Of a stretch of 64,000 nucleotides of DNA, positions 24,672 to 34,152 are shown piece after piece. This DNA is from Marinilabiliaceae bacterium JC017 (lineage in GTDB: Bacteria; Bacteroidota; Bacteroidia; Bacteroidales; Marinilabiliaceae), in assembly GCA_004296775.1 (NCBI GenBank), contig RHGE01000019.1, forward strand, positions 26,314 to 90,313, read 5' to 3'. Position 1 is the stretch's first letter. The number at the start of each line of letters is the position of its first letter. The notes below the pieces were generated by a model that had not been told where the DNA came from, did not search any database, and saw only the letters and a list, made by a program, of their open reading frames with translations. Made by a program: the position numbers and the translations under genes.

Positions 24672-27600
24672 ATGAATATCCTTATTGAAAGGAAAGTGCT
24701 GGTAAGTATGTTTTTTATTGCCCTGACCATGTTGGGGGTAATCTCATACAGGCAGTTGTCATTTGAATTATTACCCAATACGGAATATCCCATGCTTTTT
24801 GTACAGGTGCTCAGTTCAACAGAAACTGATCCGGCCTATGTAGAAAAAGAAGCCATTGTTCCCATGGAAGGAGTTGTGGCCGGATTAGAGGGTGTTGAGA
24901 AGATAGAGAGTCGTGTTAACCCGGGGAGGGGCATGATAATGGTCTATCTGAACAAAAATGTAAGTGTGAAATATAGTTACCTCAAGCTGGTTGAGAAAGT
25001 AGAAAGTGCAAGAAATTTGTTGCCAGAAGACTTCAGAGCAGAGGTGATGAGAGTCGATATGGAGCAGTTTACTAACAAATTCATTCAATTACAGGTTAGG
25101 GGTGAAGGAGGTGTAGACCGGGTGCGAAATATCGTGGATCAGGAGATTAAAGGTAAGTTGGAAAGTATCGATGGAATCGCTGGTGTTGAGGTGTTTGGTG
25201 GTCGTCAGAAATCTGTTGAGATAACCATTGATGAAAATGTCCTGAAGAGTCACAACCTCACTTTGGGTGGAATCAGGCAGAAGATAACCAGTGGTCAAAA
25301 TGCCAGGGTGTTTGCAGGGGAGGTCATTGATGGAACAACGCGCTATTATGTGGCTGCTGAAGCCGATTATAACAATATCAGAGACATTGGCAATATTGTT
25401 GTGAAGCCTGAAGGTCCGGTGTTGTTAAATGATATTGCGGTCATCCGGTTTGGGGTGAAAGAGGACGAATCGTATAGCCGGGTCAATGGGAAAGAATCGG
25501 TAACGCTTACCCTTGCAAAAGAGGCACAAGTGAATATGATTGACCTGTCTCGCAAGGTACTTAAAGAGATTGATCGGTTAAATGCCTCGTATCAAGATAA
25601 GGGTGTTGAGTTGGTGGTTGAGACCAATGAAGCAGAGACCATGGAAACGAATTTGGATCAGATTATTTTTCTGGCATTGGTCGGAGGAGCGTTGGCGATC
25701 TTCATTTTGTGGATCTTTCTAAAGAATGTGCCATTGGTTACGATAGTGATGTTGTCCTTACCTATTTCTGTTTATGGGGCCTTCAACTTCTTTTATAGTG
25801 CAGGAATATCCATAAATGTATTAACACTTGTTGGCCTGGCCTTGGCAATTGGTATGTTGATTGATAACAGCGTGGTGGTGCTGGAGAATATTTACCAGGT
25901 TGCCTCATCAGGAAGGTTCAGCTCCAGGGAGAGTGTGGTGAAAGGGACCAAAGAAGTCTGGCGTTCTGTCATTGCAGCAACTTTAACTACTGTATCGATT
26001 TTTGTTCCTTTTGTTTTTTCCTCTAATGTGTTTTTTCGGGAGATGGCGCGTCATATCAGTGTTTCTATTGTATCTACACTGATTGTTTCCCTGGTCGTGG
26101 CATTAATTCTTATTCCCATGTTGACGCATCTGTTTTTGAGTCGTGTGATTAAAGATCGAATTCATGCGTTGGAGAAATTGTCATTGCATAACCGGTTGGT
26201 ACAAGGTTATATATTATTATTGAAAACAACACTTAGAAGGCCGGCTCAAACCATTCTTATTGCTTTGGTTCTCTTTTTTAGTGTGCTGCTTATTAGTGCC
26301 GGACTTAATATCGCCGGACAACAAGAGACAGAAACAACAGAGTTTATGCTCAGTCTGGAAATGCCTTCGGGTTCTACGCTATCTACCACCGATAAGGTGG
26401 TTAGGGAAATAGAAAAACGATTAGCTGATTTGGCAGAGAAAAAGGATGTTATCAGCCAGGTGTATGAACAGGAGGCTAATATAACGGTTCGGTTGGACAA
26501 GAATTATAAGCAGATTGATGGTCGTTCCATTCCTGAAATCAAGCAAGATATCCAAGGGCGTATCGCCAATATTGAAGGAGGTGAAATCAATCTTTCTCAG
26601 AGTAGCACGACAGATAATGATGGTGGTTTCGGAACAAATCCTGGTTTGGGAATGATGGGTTTTTTGGGTGTTGGTCAACAGAATGAAAAGGTGGTTATTA
26701 CAGGAGAAAACTATGATCAGATGTTGTTGGTAGCTAATGATATCAAATATTATCTGGAAAACAATATTGAAAACCTGCAGCGTGTCTCTATCTCTACGGC
26801 CATGCCACGTCCGGAAGTACATCTTGATATGGACGCCTATTTGATGGGAATGCATGGCATTAATCCGGCCACGGTGGCTTCGGAACTGTTTACCTTTCGG
26901 CCTGAGGTGAGTTCGGGAGGGAAACTCAAAGTTAACAATGAGGAGTATGATATTTTACTGAAAACAAATACAGCAAGCGAAGCTATTAATACATCAAAAA
27001 CCATGGATGACCTGGAAAAGTTACAGGTGAGGGGTGCTCAAAATGCATTGTTTCCGTTGAAAGATTTTTCAGAGATAAATTATGCCAGGGGAAGGTCAGA
27101 AATTCAACGTGTGAATCAACAGAAACAGATTGAAGTCATTTATCGGTTTTCAGAGGAGGTGAAAAGTGATGGAACTTTGTTAGAGGAATCCCGGCAGGCT
27201 GTTGATGATTTGGTGGCATCCGTTCCATTGACGGCAGATGTAGCTGTTAAAGTTATTCATCAGGAGGATATTTATGAAGAGTATAAATTTCTGGCCTTGG
27301 TAGGACTCGTCCTTATTTTTATGATTCTGGCATCGGTATTTGAATCGCTGGCTGCTCCGGTAGTAATGATGTTTTCCATCCCTCTGGCTGCTATTGGTTC
27401 CTTGCTGGCCCTTGTGTTTACAGGTAATTCGTTGCTTAATCCCAACACATTTATAGGCTATCTGATACTTCTGGGGGTAGTGGTGAATAATGGCATCTTG
27501 CTAATAGATTATTCACGACAATTGAGAAAGCAGGGATATAATCATATCAGGGCATTAGTAGAAGCGGGGATATCCAGGATCAGGCCGGTATTGATTACAG

Positions 27601-29408
27601 CGACAACAACCATTGTGGCGATGGTGCCGTTAGCTATGGGAAAATCCGAATTCGTTGGGTCGTTAGGGGCCCCGTTTGCCATAACTGTAATTGGTGGTTT
27701 GAGCTTTTGTACATTGTTGACATTGGTGTTTATCCCGACCTTTGGATTTGGTTTTGAGCGAGCACTGGATTGGATACGTGCCTTACCATTGAAGCTGAAG
27801 TTACTTGTTTTTTCAGGCTGGGGTATTGGTTATACCTGGCTTTATTTCTATTCCAATAGTGGGTTTATATGGCAAATGCTTTTAGTAGTATTAATCACAG
27901 TTGGTGTTCCTGCTGTTCTCTATTTTGTTTTGACCAGTCTTAAGATGGCCCAAAGCAAGCTCATTGCCCCCGATGAACTTATCACTATAAATATTCGAAA
28001 TCTGGTAAAAGTATATGGTCGGGATACCCGGTTTGTACGAGAATGGAAGAGTCGGGAGAAAATGGCCGGGAGGAGAGAAAATGTTAACGCCGGGAATAAA
28101 AAGCAGTTTGTGGAGGGATTGATTTGGCAGCTGCCTTTATTAGGTTTTGTTATCTATTTTACCTGGTGGTATCTCGATAACGATTTCTGGTTGTTAATCT
28201 TTACAGTGATAAACTATTTTATATTCCAGTCATTTTTAGGCCATCTCTTTCCGAATAGGGGTGGTGAAACTGTTATAAAAAAGACAGAGGCGAAGGTGAC
28301 CTGGTATAACAGAATCAGGGGAGGTGTCTATTGGGGTTATCCATTGATTGGAATGACATTTATTCTTTTAAGATGGGATTCAAAGATTGGAGGAGTCATT
28401 ATTACCCTGCTGTGGTATTTGGTACTTTTATTGATAGAGTCAGGGAAAAAGCTGAAAAGAGAAGGGGTTAATATTGAGCGTATAACCGGGCGTTTCACCA
28501 GCTTGAGAAAGCCTTATTACCGCTTACTTCAACAGCTCCCCTTTATTGGGAAAGAGAAGCAGCCCTTCAAGGCGCTTAAAGGGGTGTCGTTGCAAATTAA
28601 TACCGGAATGATTGGATTGCTGGGGCCCAACGGAGCCGGTAAAACCACTTTAATGCGGATTATCTGTGGTATTCTCGATCAAAGCTATGGTAAAGTCTTT
28701 ATAAATGGCTTTGATACGACTGAAAAACGAGAGGAATTGCAGGGTCTCATAGGTTATCTGCCTCAGGAGTTTGGGACCTATGAAAATATGTCTGCCTATG
28801 AGTTTCTGGATTACCAGGCTATTTTGAGGCATATAACGGATACTGAAGTTCGGCAGGGTCGGGTTAAGTATGTGCTGGAAGCCGTGAATATGTGGGAGAA
28901 GAAGGATAATAAAATAGGCTCCTTTTCCGGGGGGATGAAACAGCGGATCGGTATTGCCATGATATTACTCCATTTGCCCAAAATACTTGTAGTGGATGAA
29001 CCCACAGCCGGTCTGGATCCAAGGGAACGTATCCGGTTCCGGAATCTGTTGGTGGAATTAAGCAGGGAGCGTATCGTATTATTCTCTACCCATATCATTG
29101 AAGATATTTCCAGTTCATGTAACCAGGTGGCGGTCCTTAATCGGGGAGAGTTGAAATATTGGGGGAAACCGGGTGAAATGGTGAATATTGCCCGTAATAA
29201 GGTTTGGCAATTTGATGTGGGTATCGATGAATTCGCAAGTCTTAATGGGCGGCTGAAAGTAGTGCACCACATGCGTGATGGTAATAAAATAAGAGTCAGG
29301 TGTCTTTCCAGGGAGCAGCCCGTAGAAAATGCCAGATTGGTCATGCCGGTATTGGAAGATGCCTATATCTGGTTATTAGGAAAAGCGGTAATTGATGAAA
29401 CGGTTTAA
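24672..29408 (+). CDS. RND permease fused to an ABC ATPase domain that is itself split by a membrane insert
   Basis: A single uninterrupted frame encodes 1578 residues. Residues 1 to about 1020 form a complete RND pump (helices around ALVGGALAIFILWIFL, AIGMLIDNSVVVLENIY, LGVVVNNGILLIDYS). Two more helices follow at about 1040-1090. ITINIRNLVKVYG at 1104-1116 matches the first strand of an ABC domain. Next come about 180 residues with four hydrophobic helices, and then the ABC domain resumes at FKALKGVSLQI (1299). It has Walker A GPNGAGKT (1318-1325), signature FSGGMKQR (1418-1425) and Walker B VVDEP (Asp1442, Glu1443). All nucleotide-binding motifs look intact. The closest relative in view is the ATPase at 14460. 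ABC-driven and proton-driven modules in one chain is unusual; it may pair with the permease at 29676. Confidence 0.9.
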   Translation: MNILIERKVLVSMFFIALTMLGVISYRQLSFELLPNTEYPMLFVQVLSSTETDPAYVEKEAIVPMEGVVAGLEGVEKIESRVNPGRGMIMVYLNKNVSVKYSYLKLVEKVESARNLLPEDFRAEVMRVDMEQFTNKFIQLQVRGEGGVDRVRNIVDQEIKGKLESIDGIAGVEVFGGRQKSVEITIDENVLKSHNLTLGGIRQKITSGQNARVFAGEVIDGTTRYYVAAEADYNNIRDIGNIVVKPEGPVLLNDIAVIRFGVKEDESYSRVNGKESVTLTLAKEAQVNMIDLSRKVLKEIDRLNASYQDKGVELVVETNEAETMETNLDQIIFLALVGGALAIFILWIFLKNVPLVTIVMLSLPISVYGAFNFFYSAGISINVLTLVGLALAIGMLIDNSVVVLENIYQVASSGRFSSRESVVKGTKEVWRSVIAATLTTVSIFVPFVFSSNVFFREMARHISVSIVSTLIVSLVVALILIPMLTHLFLSRVIKDRIHALEKLSLHNRLVQGYILLLKTTLRRPAQTILIALVLFFSVLLISAGLNIAGQQETETTEFMLSLEMPSGSTLSTTDKVVREIEKRLADLAEKKDVISQVYEQEANITVRLDKNYKQIDGRSIPEIKQDIQGRIANIEGGEINLSQSSTTDNDGGFGTNPGLGMMGFLGVGQQNEKVVITGENYDQMLLVANDIKYYLENNIENLQRVSISTAMPRPEVHLDMDAYLMGMHGINPATVASELFTFRPEVSSGGKLKVNNEEYDILLKTNTASEAINTSKTMDDLEKLQVRGAQNALFPLKDFSEINYARGRSEIQRVNQQKQIEVIYRFSEEVKSDGTLLEESRQAVDDLVASVPLTADVAVKVIHQEDIYEEYKFLALVGLVLIFMILASVFESLAAPVVMMFSIPLAAIGSLLALVFTGNSLLNPNTFIGYLILLGVVVNNGILLIDYSRQLRKQGYNHIRALVEAGISRIRPVLITATTTIVAMVPLAMGKSEFVGSLGAPFAITVIGGLSFCTLLTLVFIPTFGFGFERALDWIRALPLKLKLLVFSGWGIGYTWLYFYSNSGFIWQMLLVVLITVGVPAVLYFVLTSLKMAQSKLIAPDELITINIRNLVKVYGRDTRFVREWKSREKMAGRRENVNAGNKKQFVEGLIWQLPLLGFVIYFTWWYLDNDFWLLIFTVINYFIFQSFLGHLFPNRGGETVIKKTEAKVTWYNRIRGGVYWGYPLIGMTFILLRWDSKIGGVIITLLWYLVLLLIESGKKLKREGVNIERITGRFTSLRKPYYRLLQQLPFIGKEKQPFKALKGVSLQINTGMIGLLGPNGAGKTTLMRIICGILDQSYGKVFINGFDTTEKREELQGLIGYLPQEFGTYENMSAYEFLDYQAILRHITDTEVRQGRVKYVLEAVNMWEKKDNKIGSFSGGMKQRIGIAMILLHLPKILVVDEPTAGLDPRERIRFRNLLVELSRERIVLFSTHIIEDISSSCNQVAVLNRGELKYWGKPGEMVNIARNKVWQFDVGIDEFASLNGRLKVVHHMRDGNKIRVRCLSREQPVENARLVMPVLEDAYIWLLGKAVIDETV

Positions 29409-29439
29409 TAACGTTTTTGGGATATAGTGGATTGATTGG

Positions 29440-29670
29440 TTATACCGTCTTCAAGAAATAGCATTAAAAAAAATAATGGATTGAAGCGTTAAGAAAGAAA
29501 ATATGTTGGAGCGAAGCGAGTTATTTTCTTTCCGCGAAAAGGAGTTAAATTTTAGCTATTTAGTGTGAGTGACGGCCTTTTTTGTATACTTTTTTGGCTG
29601 TAGCAAAAAAGTATAAGCCCGCGCGGTTTGAGCGCAATAGAGATTATAATTTATTTTGGACAATATTCAA
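29440..29670 (+). repeat. Dispersed intergenic element, copy 1 (pair with 37665-37912)
   Basis: The element runs from a TTCAAGAAATAG tract, through GTTAAGAAAGAAAAT ... GTTATTTTCTTTC (a 10-bp inverted repeat around a GAGCG core), to a TTTTTTGGCTGTAGCAAAAAAG segment and TTTATTTTGGACA. The copy at 37665 has the same order and orientation. Both lie just before a plus-strand gene start. Confidence 0.8.
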
Positions 29671-29675
29671 TTGAA

Positions 29676-30380
29676 ATGAAAAAAGCTATAGTAACCGTCA
29701 TTAATATGATGAAATATAATCTGAAGGTGGTTTTCGGGAATAAGTTTATTTATTTTCTTGGTGCTTCCCTGATCTTCTATTTTCTAATTGCTTTGATTAA
29801 TCTGTTTTCAGAAGAATCGGTGACGGTGGAGGGTGTTTATTTTCAGTTAATGTTTCCGGCTTTTTTATTGGTTTTCTTTCCCACCACCTATAGTATCCAG
29901 AATGACGAAGATTCGCGTATCCTGGAGATAATATTTGGTATTCCAAATTACCGTTACAAGGTCTGGCTTATCCGTTTGGTGATGACCTTGGTGATGGTCT
30001 TTAGCTTTCTGATGTTGATGGCTTTTATGAGCAGCGTTTTATTAATTCATGTACCACTATGGCAGATGACGTTGCGGTTAATGGTACCGGTGACATTTTT
30101 AGGGATGTTAGGTTTTTTCTTTTCTACGATTATCAAAAATGGGAATGGGACTGCTGTAGTTATGGTGGTTATAGGTCTTGTTATCTGGATTACTTCTGAG
30201 TTTATACCAAACAGCAAATGGAATGTTTTTCTTAATCCTTTTGACTTACCACGTAATATGAGTGAAGCGGTATGGACAAGTGTAGTATTGGCGAATCAGC
30301 GTATTTTGCTTATTTCTTCGTTTGTCGCTGTGTTATGGGGATTACTTAATCTGCAAAAACGTGAGAAATTCATTCGGTAA
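29676..30380 (+). CDS. ABC-2 type membrane permease subunit
   Basis: The 234-residue protein has about six membrane helices (FIYFLGASLIFYFLIALINLF, LMFPAFLLVFFPTTYSI, MTLVMVFSFLMLMAFM, FLGMLGFFFSTI, AVVMVVIGLVIWITSEFI, ILLISSFVAVLWGLLNL). The segment QNDEDSRILEIIFGIPNYRYKVWLIR is typical of the cytosolic loop of ABC-2 permeases that contacts the ATPase. I use ATG 29676; the longer TTG frame begins inside the dispersed repeat. Its position directly behind the chimera suggests it is the membrane partner of that protein's ABC domain. Confidence 0.8.
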   Translation: MKKAIVTVINMMKYNLKVVFGNKFIYFLGASLIFYFLIALINLFSEESVTVEGVYFQLMFPAFLLVFFPTTYSIQNDEDSRILEIIFGIPNYRYKVWLIRLVMTLVMVFSFLMLMAFMSSVLLIHVPLWQMTLRLMVPVTFLGMLGFFFSTIIKNGNGTAVVMVVIGLVIWITSEFIPNSKWNVFLNPFDLPRNMSEAVWTSVVLANQRILLISSFVAVLWGLLNLQKREKFIR

Positions 30381-30396
30381 TAGGCATGTTTCAGGC

Positions 30397-30429
30397 GAAA
30401 AAAACCTCCTTTCAATCAGAAAGGAGGTT
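30397..30429 (-). terminator. Intrinsic terminator, minus strand
   Basis: An 11-bp perfect stem (AACCTCCTTTC at 30403-30413 with its complement at 30419-30429) is followed on the minus strand by seven T residues. It ends the small HTH gene at 30456. The plus-strand ABC permease also ends just before it, so it may work both ways. Confidence 0.88.
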
Positions 30430-30455
30430 GTGTGTCTTATTTAATTCCTAATGCG

Positions 30456-30725
30456 TTAACTTTTGTAATGAATCTCTCGTTTTCCCTCAATTATTTCTCT
30501 GGCCATTTCCAGAATCGTTGTGTCATCCAGTTCAACAATACCCCCATCTGGGCCTTGTTCCACGTGAATACCTACACACTTGCCTCGATCGTAGTTCGAC
30601 CCGCCAAAATAGTTTCTCACTGTTTCTACGTCGAGGCTTAATTCCTCAGCGATGGTTCGAATGCTCCCTTCGGGCAAGTTGTCTTTAAGCTTTCGCAGCT
30701 GATTAAATGTGATTGTAGTACTCAT
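30456..30725 (-). CDS. Small HTH DNA-binding protein
   Basis: The 89-residue protein has a predicted helix-turn-helix at residues about 20-42 (SIRTIAEELSLDVETVRNYF), then GGSNYDRGKCVGIHVEQGPDGG, then an acidic helical tail. The composition matches a small conserved Bacteroidota protein usually annotated as DNA-binding. It is a single gene with its own terminator, facing the end of the export operon. Regulation of that operon is possible but there is no direct sign of it. Confidence 0.7.
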   Translation of the reverse strand: MSTTITFNQLRKLKDNLPEGSIRTIAEELSLDVETVRNYFGGSNYDRGKCVGIHVEQGPDGGIVELDDTTILEMAREIIEGKREIHYKS

Positions 30726-31284
30726 ACTAAAAAAGGTTTAAAGGTTACATATTTAAGTATTCCCAAAATAGTCATTCTTTTCTGAATTTAAAACAGAATT
30801 AACAACGGAGTTGCAGATTTTAACAAATCTTAGTGGAAAAATGATGACCAGGTAACTCCTGATAAATGATACTAACAATAGTGAGTATAAGAAGCGGGTT
30901 AATATGGTATACAGGAGCTAATCGTTGTCTCTATTCTTATTGTTGAATGAATTAGAATAGAGCTTACTCACTTAATATGAGCATAACCATCCGGTTTGCA
31001 GAATACCTCACCTTGGAAAAGGCTGGGGTTAATTATATCTATTCATTCTGTTGTGCGAAAATGAAGAGTTTTATTTGGTGTAATTTCCAAAAGTGAAGAA
31101 TGTGATTGTTTGTTTAATGTAATCAACTTGTTTTAATGTATTGAAAAGCATGATTGTATGTGTTATGGCATAACTGTTGGGAGTTAGTAGTTGAAACGAT
31201 CAGGTTGTTAGTTGAAATATCAATGCGTTACTAATTAGTTTAATCTGGGAGTATTTAATGATCCAAACGATAAAATTTGCAGTT
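30726..31284. other. Intergenic region without recognisable features
   Basis: About 560 bp of AT-rich DNA lie between the divergent HTH gene and the LruC lipoprotein gene. It presumably holds both promoters. I find no clear TAnnTTTG box, hairpin or RNA gene here. Confidence 0.4.
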
Positions 31285-33282
31285 ATGATACACAAAACTC
31301 TTCTACCCGTTTTATTGGCATTACTTATTTTTGGAAGTTGTTCAAAAGATGATGTCGCTGATGAGGTTCCGCGAAAAGAACCAACCTCTATGGTTGAATT
31401 AACTGTGCCGGATGATTTTAATTTTGAAACATCCAAAGAGGTGCAGGTTAATTTTAATAACCTGAGTGTTCAATCTGCCGGTCAGATTAAATTGGAAATA
31501 TTCCTTACAGGCTCTGATTTTTCGAAGCAAAAAGTAACGGTTATCAGGGAAGATGGTCAGGCATCAGAGGAAGTTGTTTACAGGGAAAATACAGCAGAGA
31601 ATAAGGTTGCCGGCATCATCGCAAAGACAAATGATTTTAATATTCAGTTGAAAGTCCCTGCGTTTTGCGATTCCTTATTAATTGTAAGAAATGAGTTAGG
31701 TAAATTCAGTAAGTCGGTGGTTGAAATTATTGGAAATAGTGCCACCTATAGTGAATTGAAAAGTACTAATCTTAAATCCGCTTCCAGTGCTGATGTGGAT
31801 ATGTTGTATGGAGTTAATAGTATAGGCGATTTATTTACCATTGATGTCTCAACTGGTGAGCTTACCATTATCAGTGAATTGCCAAGACGTGATGGTAGTT
31901 GGGCCTGTGCGATCGATGCGGAAAACGAAAAGTTATACACGATTGGTATAAAATCGCCCAATAAATTATATGCCTATGATATTGCGCTTAATTCCTGGGA
32001 GACTATTGGCAATGTGAAGATTTCAGGACCCCGGTTGGGATTTAATAAAAGTGATGGGATGCTTTATTTTTCCACGTCTAATTATGTGCATGTTATTGAT
32101 CCGGCAGATGCCTCTATTGTGAAAACGTATAATATCAACGGCTTGCTTCGAACATCAGGGGGTGATTTAACTTTTGATGCTGATGGTAACATGTATGTTT
32201 CCAGTGTTTCAGGATTGTTTAGTTGTGAAATTGTAAATGATAACAGTATCACTGCCACTTATATTAGTTCGGATAACTTACCTAACTATCCCAACTCGTT
32301 GGTGTTTGATTCCAATGACGAGTTGTGGTGGGCCTCCAATGTTAATTATAAAGGACGGGTGTTTATCATGGATAAGGTTACAGGAGGGTGGGAAGATCGT
32401 TTTTCTCCATACACTACTTATATACATGATTTGGCTTTGTTACCCTACGATGAAAATGCCATTTCACAAGATGATTCAGATGGGGATGGGGTGATTGATT
32501 ATTACGATGAATATCCCGATGATCCGGATAAAGTTTCAGTGACCTATACACCCTCTGCTTATGGGTGGGGGACCTATGGCTTTGAGGACTTATGGCCTTC
32601 TAAAGGGGATTACGATTTTAATGACCTGGTGGTTAATTATCGCTATGCCAATATTGTCAATGCCGATGGGTTATTAGTGGAAACTGTTATGAATTTTGTG
32701 ATTAAGAATGTTGGCGGATCGTTCAAGAATGGTTTTGGTATTGAGATCGACATGGCTGAAAGTTTGATTGAGCAGGTGACAGGCTTTAATCTGACAGAAG
32801 ATATGATTTCTTTAAACGGAAAAGGATTGGAGGTCAGCCAAAACAAGCCGGTGATAATTGCTTTTGATAATGCCTGGGCCAATTATCCCGATAATGCTCA
32901 ATTTGAACTGACGATACAGTATACTAGCCCGATTGAACAAATTCAACTTGGAACCTTTAATCCGTTCATTTTTGTAAATCAGGAGCGGGGGCGGGAGGTT
33001 CATCTGAAAAATATGACCCCGACAGATTTGGCCGATGCTAATTATTTCGGAACAGGTGACGACAATAGTAATATATCATCGCAGGTCTATTATAAGGATG
33101 ATTTGAGTTTGCCATGGGCGATGGATATTATCCATGATTTTGTGCCGCCAAAGGAGAAAAATGCGATTATTCTGGGATATAGCCATTTTGCGCGGTGGGC
33201 CGAATCGGGAGGCCTTGAATATCCCGATTGGTATAAAGATAAACCGGGGTATCGCATTGAGAATTATTTATACGCCTATTAG
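31285..33282 (+). CDS. LruC-domain lipoprotein with beta-propeller-like middle
   Basis: The 665-residue protein begins at ATG 31285 with a lipoprotein signal (LLPVLLALLIFGSC). After an N-terminal beta domain, residues of about 165-390 show repeated blade-like segments (LYGVNSIGDLFTIDVSTGEL, LYTIGIKSPNKLYAYDIA, LYFSTSNYVHVIDPADAS), which suggests a beta-propeller. A calcium-binding type-3-like repeat (DDSDGDGVIDYYDEYPDDPD) precedes a C-terminal LruC/DUF4842 domain marked by YGFEDLWPSKGDYDFNDLVV. It is probably surface- or outer-membrane-attached. LruC domains occur in exported Bacteroidota proteins of unknown role. A strong hairpin follows. Confidence 0.85.
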   Translation: MIHKTLLPVLLALLIFGSCSKDDVADEVPRKEPTSMVELTVPDDFNFETSKEVQVNFNNLSVQSAGQIKLEIFLTGSDFSKQKVTVIREDGQASEEVVYRENTAENKVAGIIAKTNDFNIQLKVPAFCDSLLIVRNELGKFSKSVVEIIGNSATYSELKSTNLKSASSADVDMLYGVNSIGDLFTIDVSTGELTIISELPRRDGSWACAIDAENEKLYTIGIKSPNKLYAYDIALNSWETIGNVKISGPRLGFNKSDGMLYFSTSNYVHVIDPADASIVKTYNINGLLRTSGGDLTFDADGNMYVSSVSGLFSCEIVNDNSITATYISSDNLPNYPNSLVFDSNDELWWASNVNYKGRVFIMDKVTGGWEDRFSPYTTYIHDLALLPYDENAISQDDSDGDGVIDYYDEYPDDPDKVSVTYTPSAYGWGTYGFEDLWPSKGDYDFNDLVVNYRYANIVNADGLLVETVMNFVIKNVGGSFKNGFGIEIDMAESLIEQVTGFNLTEDMISLNGKGLEVSQNKPVIIAFDNAWANYPDNAQFELTIQYTSPIEQIQLGTFNPFIFVNQERGREVHLKNMTPTDLADANYFGTGDDNSNISSQVYYKDDLSLPWAMDIIHDFVPPKEKNAIILGYSHFARWAESGGLEYPDWYKDKPGYRIENYLYAY

Positions 33283-33385
33283 ACGTATGACGCATGAATA
33301 GTGAATTGGAAAATGGGGCTTCCTTTAAGTTTGGGAATTAATGTAATATGGAAGGGAAGGTGCGGATTTGTACAGCCTGTAATGA

Positions 33386-33419
33386 AACAGCCGATGCTCT
33401 GGGGCGAGCATCGGCTGTT
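33386..33419. terminator. Bidirectional hairpin between convergent genes
   Basis: A 14-bp perfect stem (AACAGCCGATGCTC, 33386-33399, with its complement at 33406-33419) lies between the LruC gene and the convergent PAP2 gene. T-tracts are weak on both sides, but the stem is long and GC-rich. Confidence 0.75.
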
Positions 33420-33441
33420 GTATCTTGGTTAACCGTGGGTT

Positions 33442-34152
33442 TTACATGAGTTTAAGTGTTAATTGGGCAGATAAAAAGATAGTGGCAAACATGATAATCA
33501 AGGTAAAGACAAGTATGTTGGGTGATTGTTTGTTGAAACTATTAGCTAACCCTGAAATATAGGTCCGTTTGTTATGGTGTGAGATAACCATAAAGCGGGG
33601 CAATACCCTGAGGTATATTTCATAAACGACTTTTCCTAGCAAGAGACCTAATAGCAATCCACCGGTGATATCGCCGGGGAAATGAAGCCCCATGTAAATA
33701 CGCGAATAGGAGTTAAGAGCAGCCCAGGCGAAAATAAAAAAGGTATACCACCCGCGTCGAAATATCAGGGCAGTGAACATGGCCAGTCCAAAGGAGTTGG
33801 TGGCATGGGAGGAGACAAATCCGTAATTACCGCCCCGTTTACCATTGATCAGGTGGATAATGTTTTTGATTTCGGGATTGTGTGAGGGACGGAATCGTTC
33901 AAACCCGTCCTTAAATATATTAGTGGATATTTGATCACAGAGTAGAATAAGTACACCAATGGCCACCAAAGCAACAAATCCGCGAATGCCATGATTTCTG
34001 AAAATCACATAGGTCACGGCAGCATAAAAGGGAATCCAGATGGTGGTACTGGTAAATATCCAAAAGAAATTATCCCATAAGGGTGAATGAAAACTGTTTA
34101 GGTAGAGTAAAAGGTCTTTGTCAAATTCCAGTAGCGTGTTGAGCAAACTCAT
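33442..34152 (-). CDS. PAP2-family membrane phosphatase
   Basis: The 236-residue protein has six predicted membrane helices and the three PAP2 motifs: KDGFERFRP (KX6RP), FVSSHA (the SGH-type motif, here SSH) and SRIYMGLHFPGD (SRX5HX3D). It would dephosphorylate a lipid phosphate, such as undecaprenyl pyrophosphate or phosphatidic acid, on the periplasmic face. ATG 34152 (MSLLNTLLEFDKDLLLYLN) is preferred, because the longer frame prepends 39 basic residues not seen in the family. It is a single gene. Confidence 0.88.
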   Translation of the reverse strand: MSLLNTLLEFDKDLLLYLNSFHSPLWDNFFWIFTSTTIWIPFYAAVTYVIFRNHGIRGFVALVAIGVLILLCDQISTNIFKDGFERFRPSHNPEIKNIIHLINGKRGGNYGFVSSHATNSFGLAMFTALIFRRGWYTFFIFAWAALNSYSRIYMGLHFPGDITGGLLLGLLLGKVVYEIYLRVLPRFMVISHHNKRTYISGLANSFNKQSPNILVFTLIIMFATIFLSAQLTLKLM

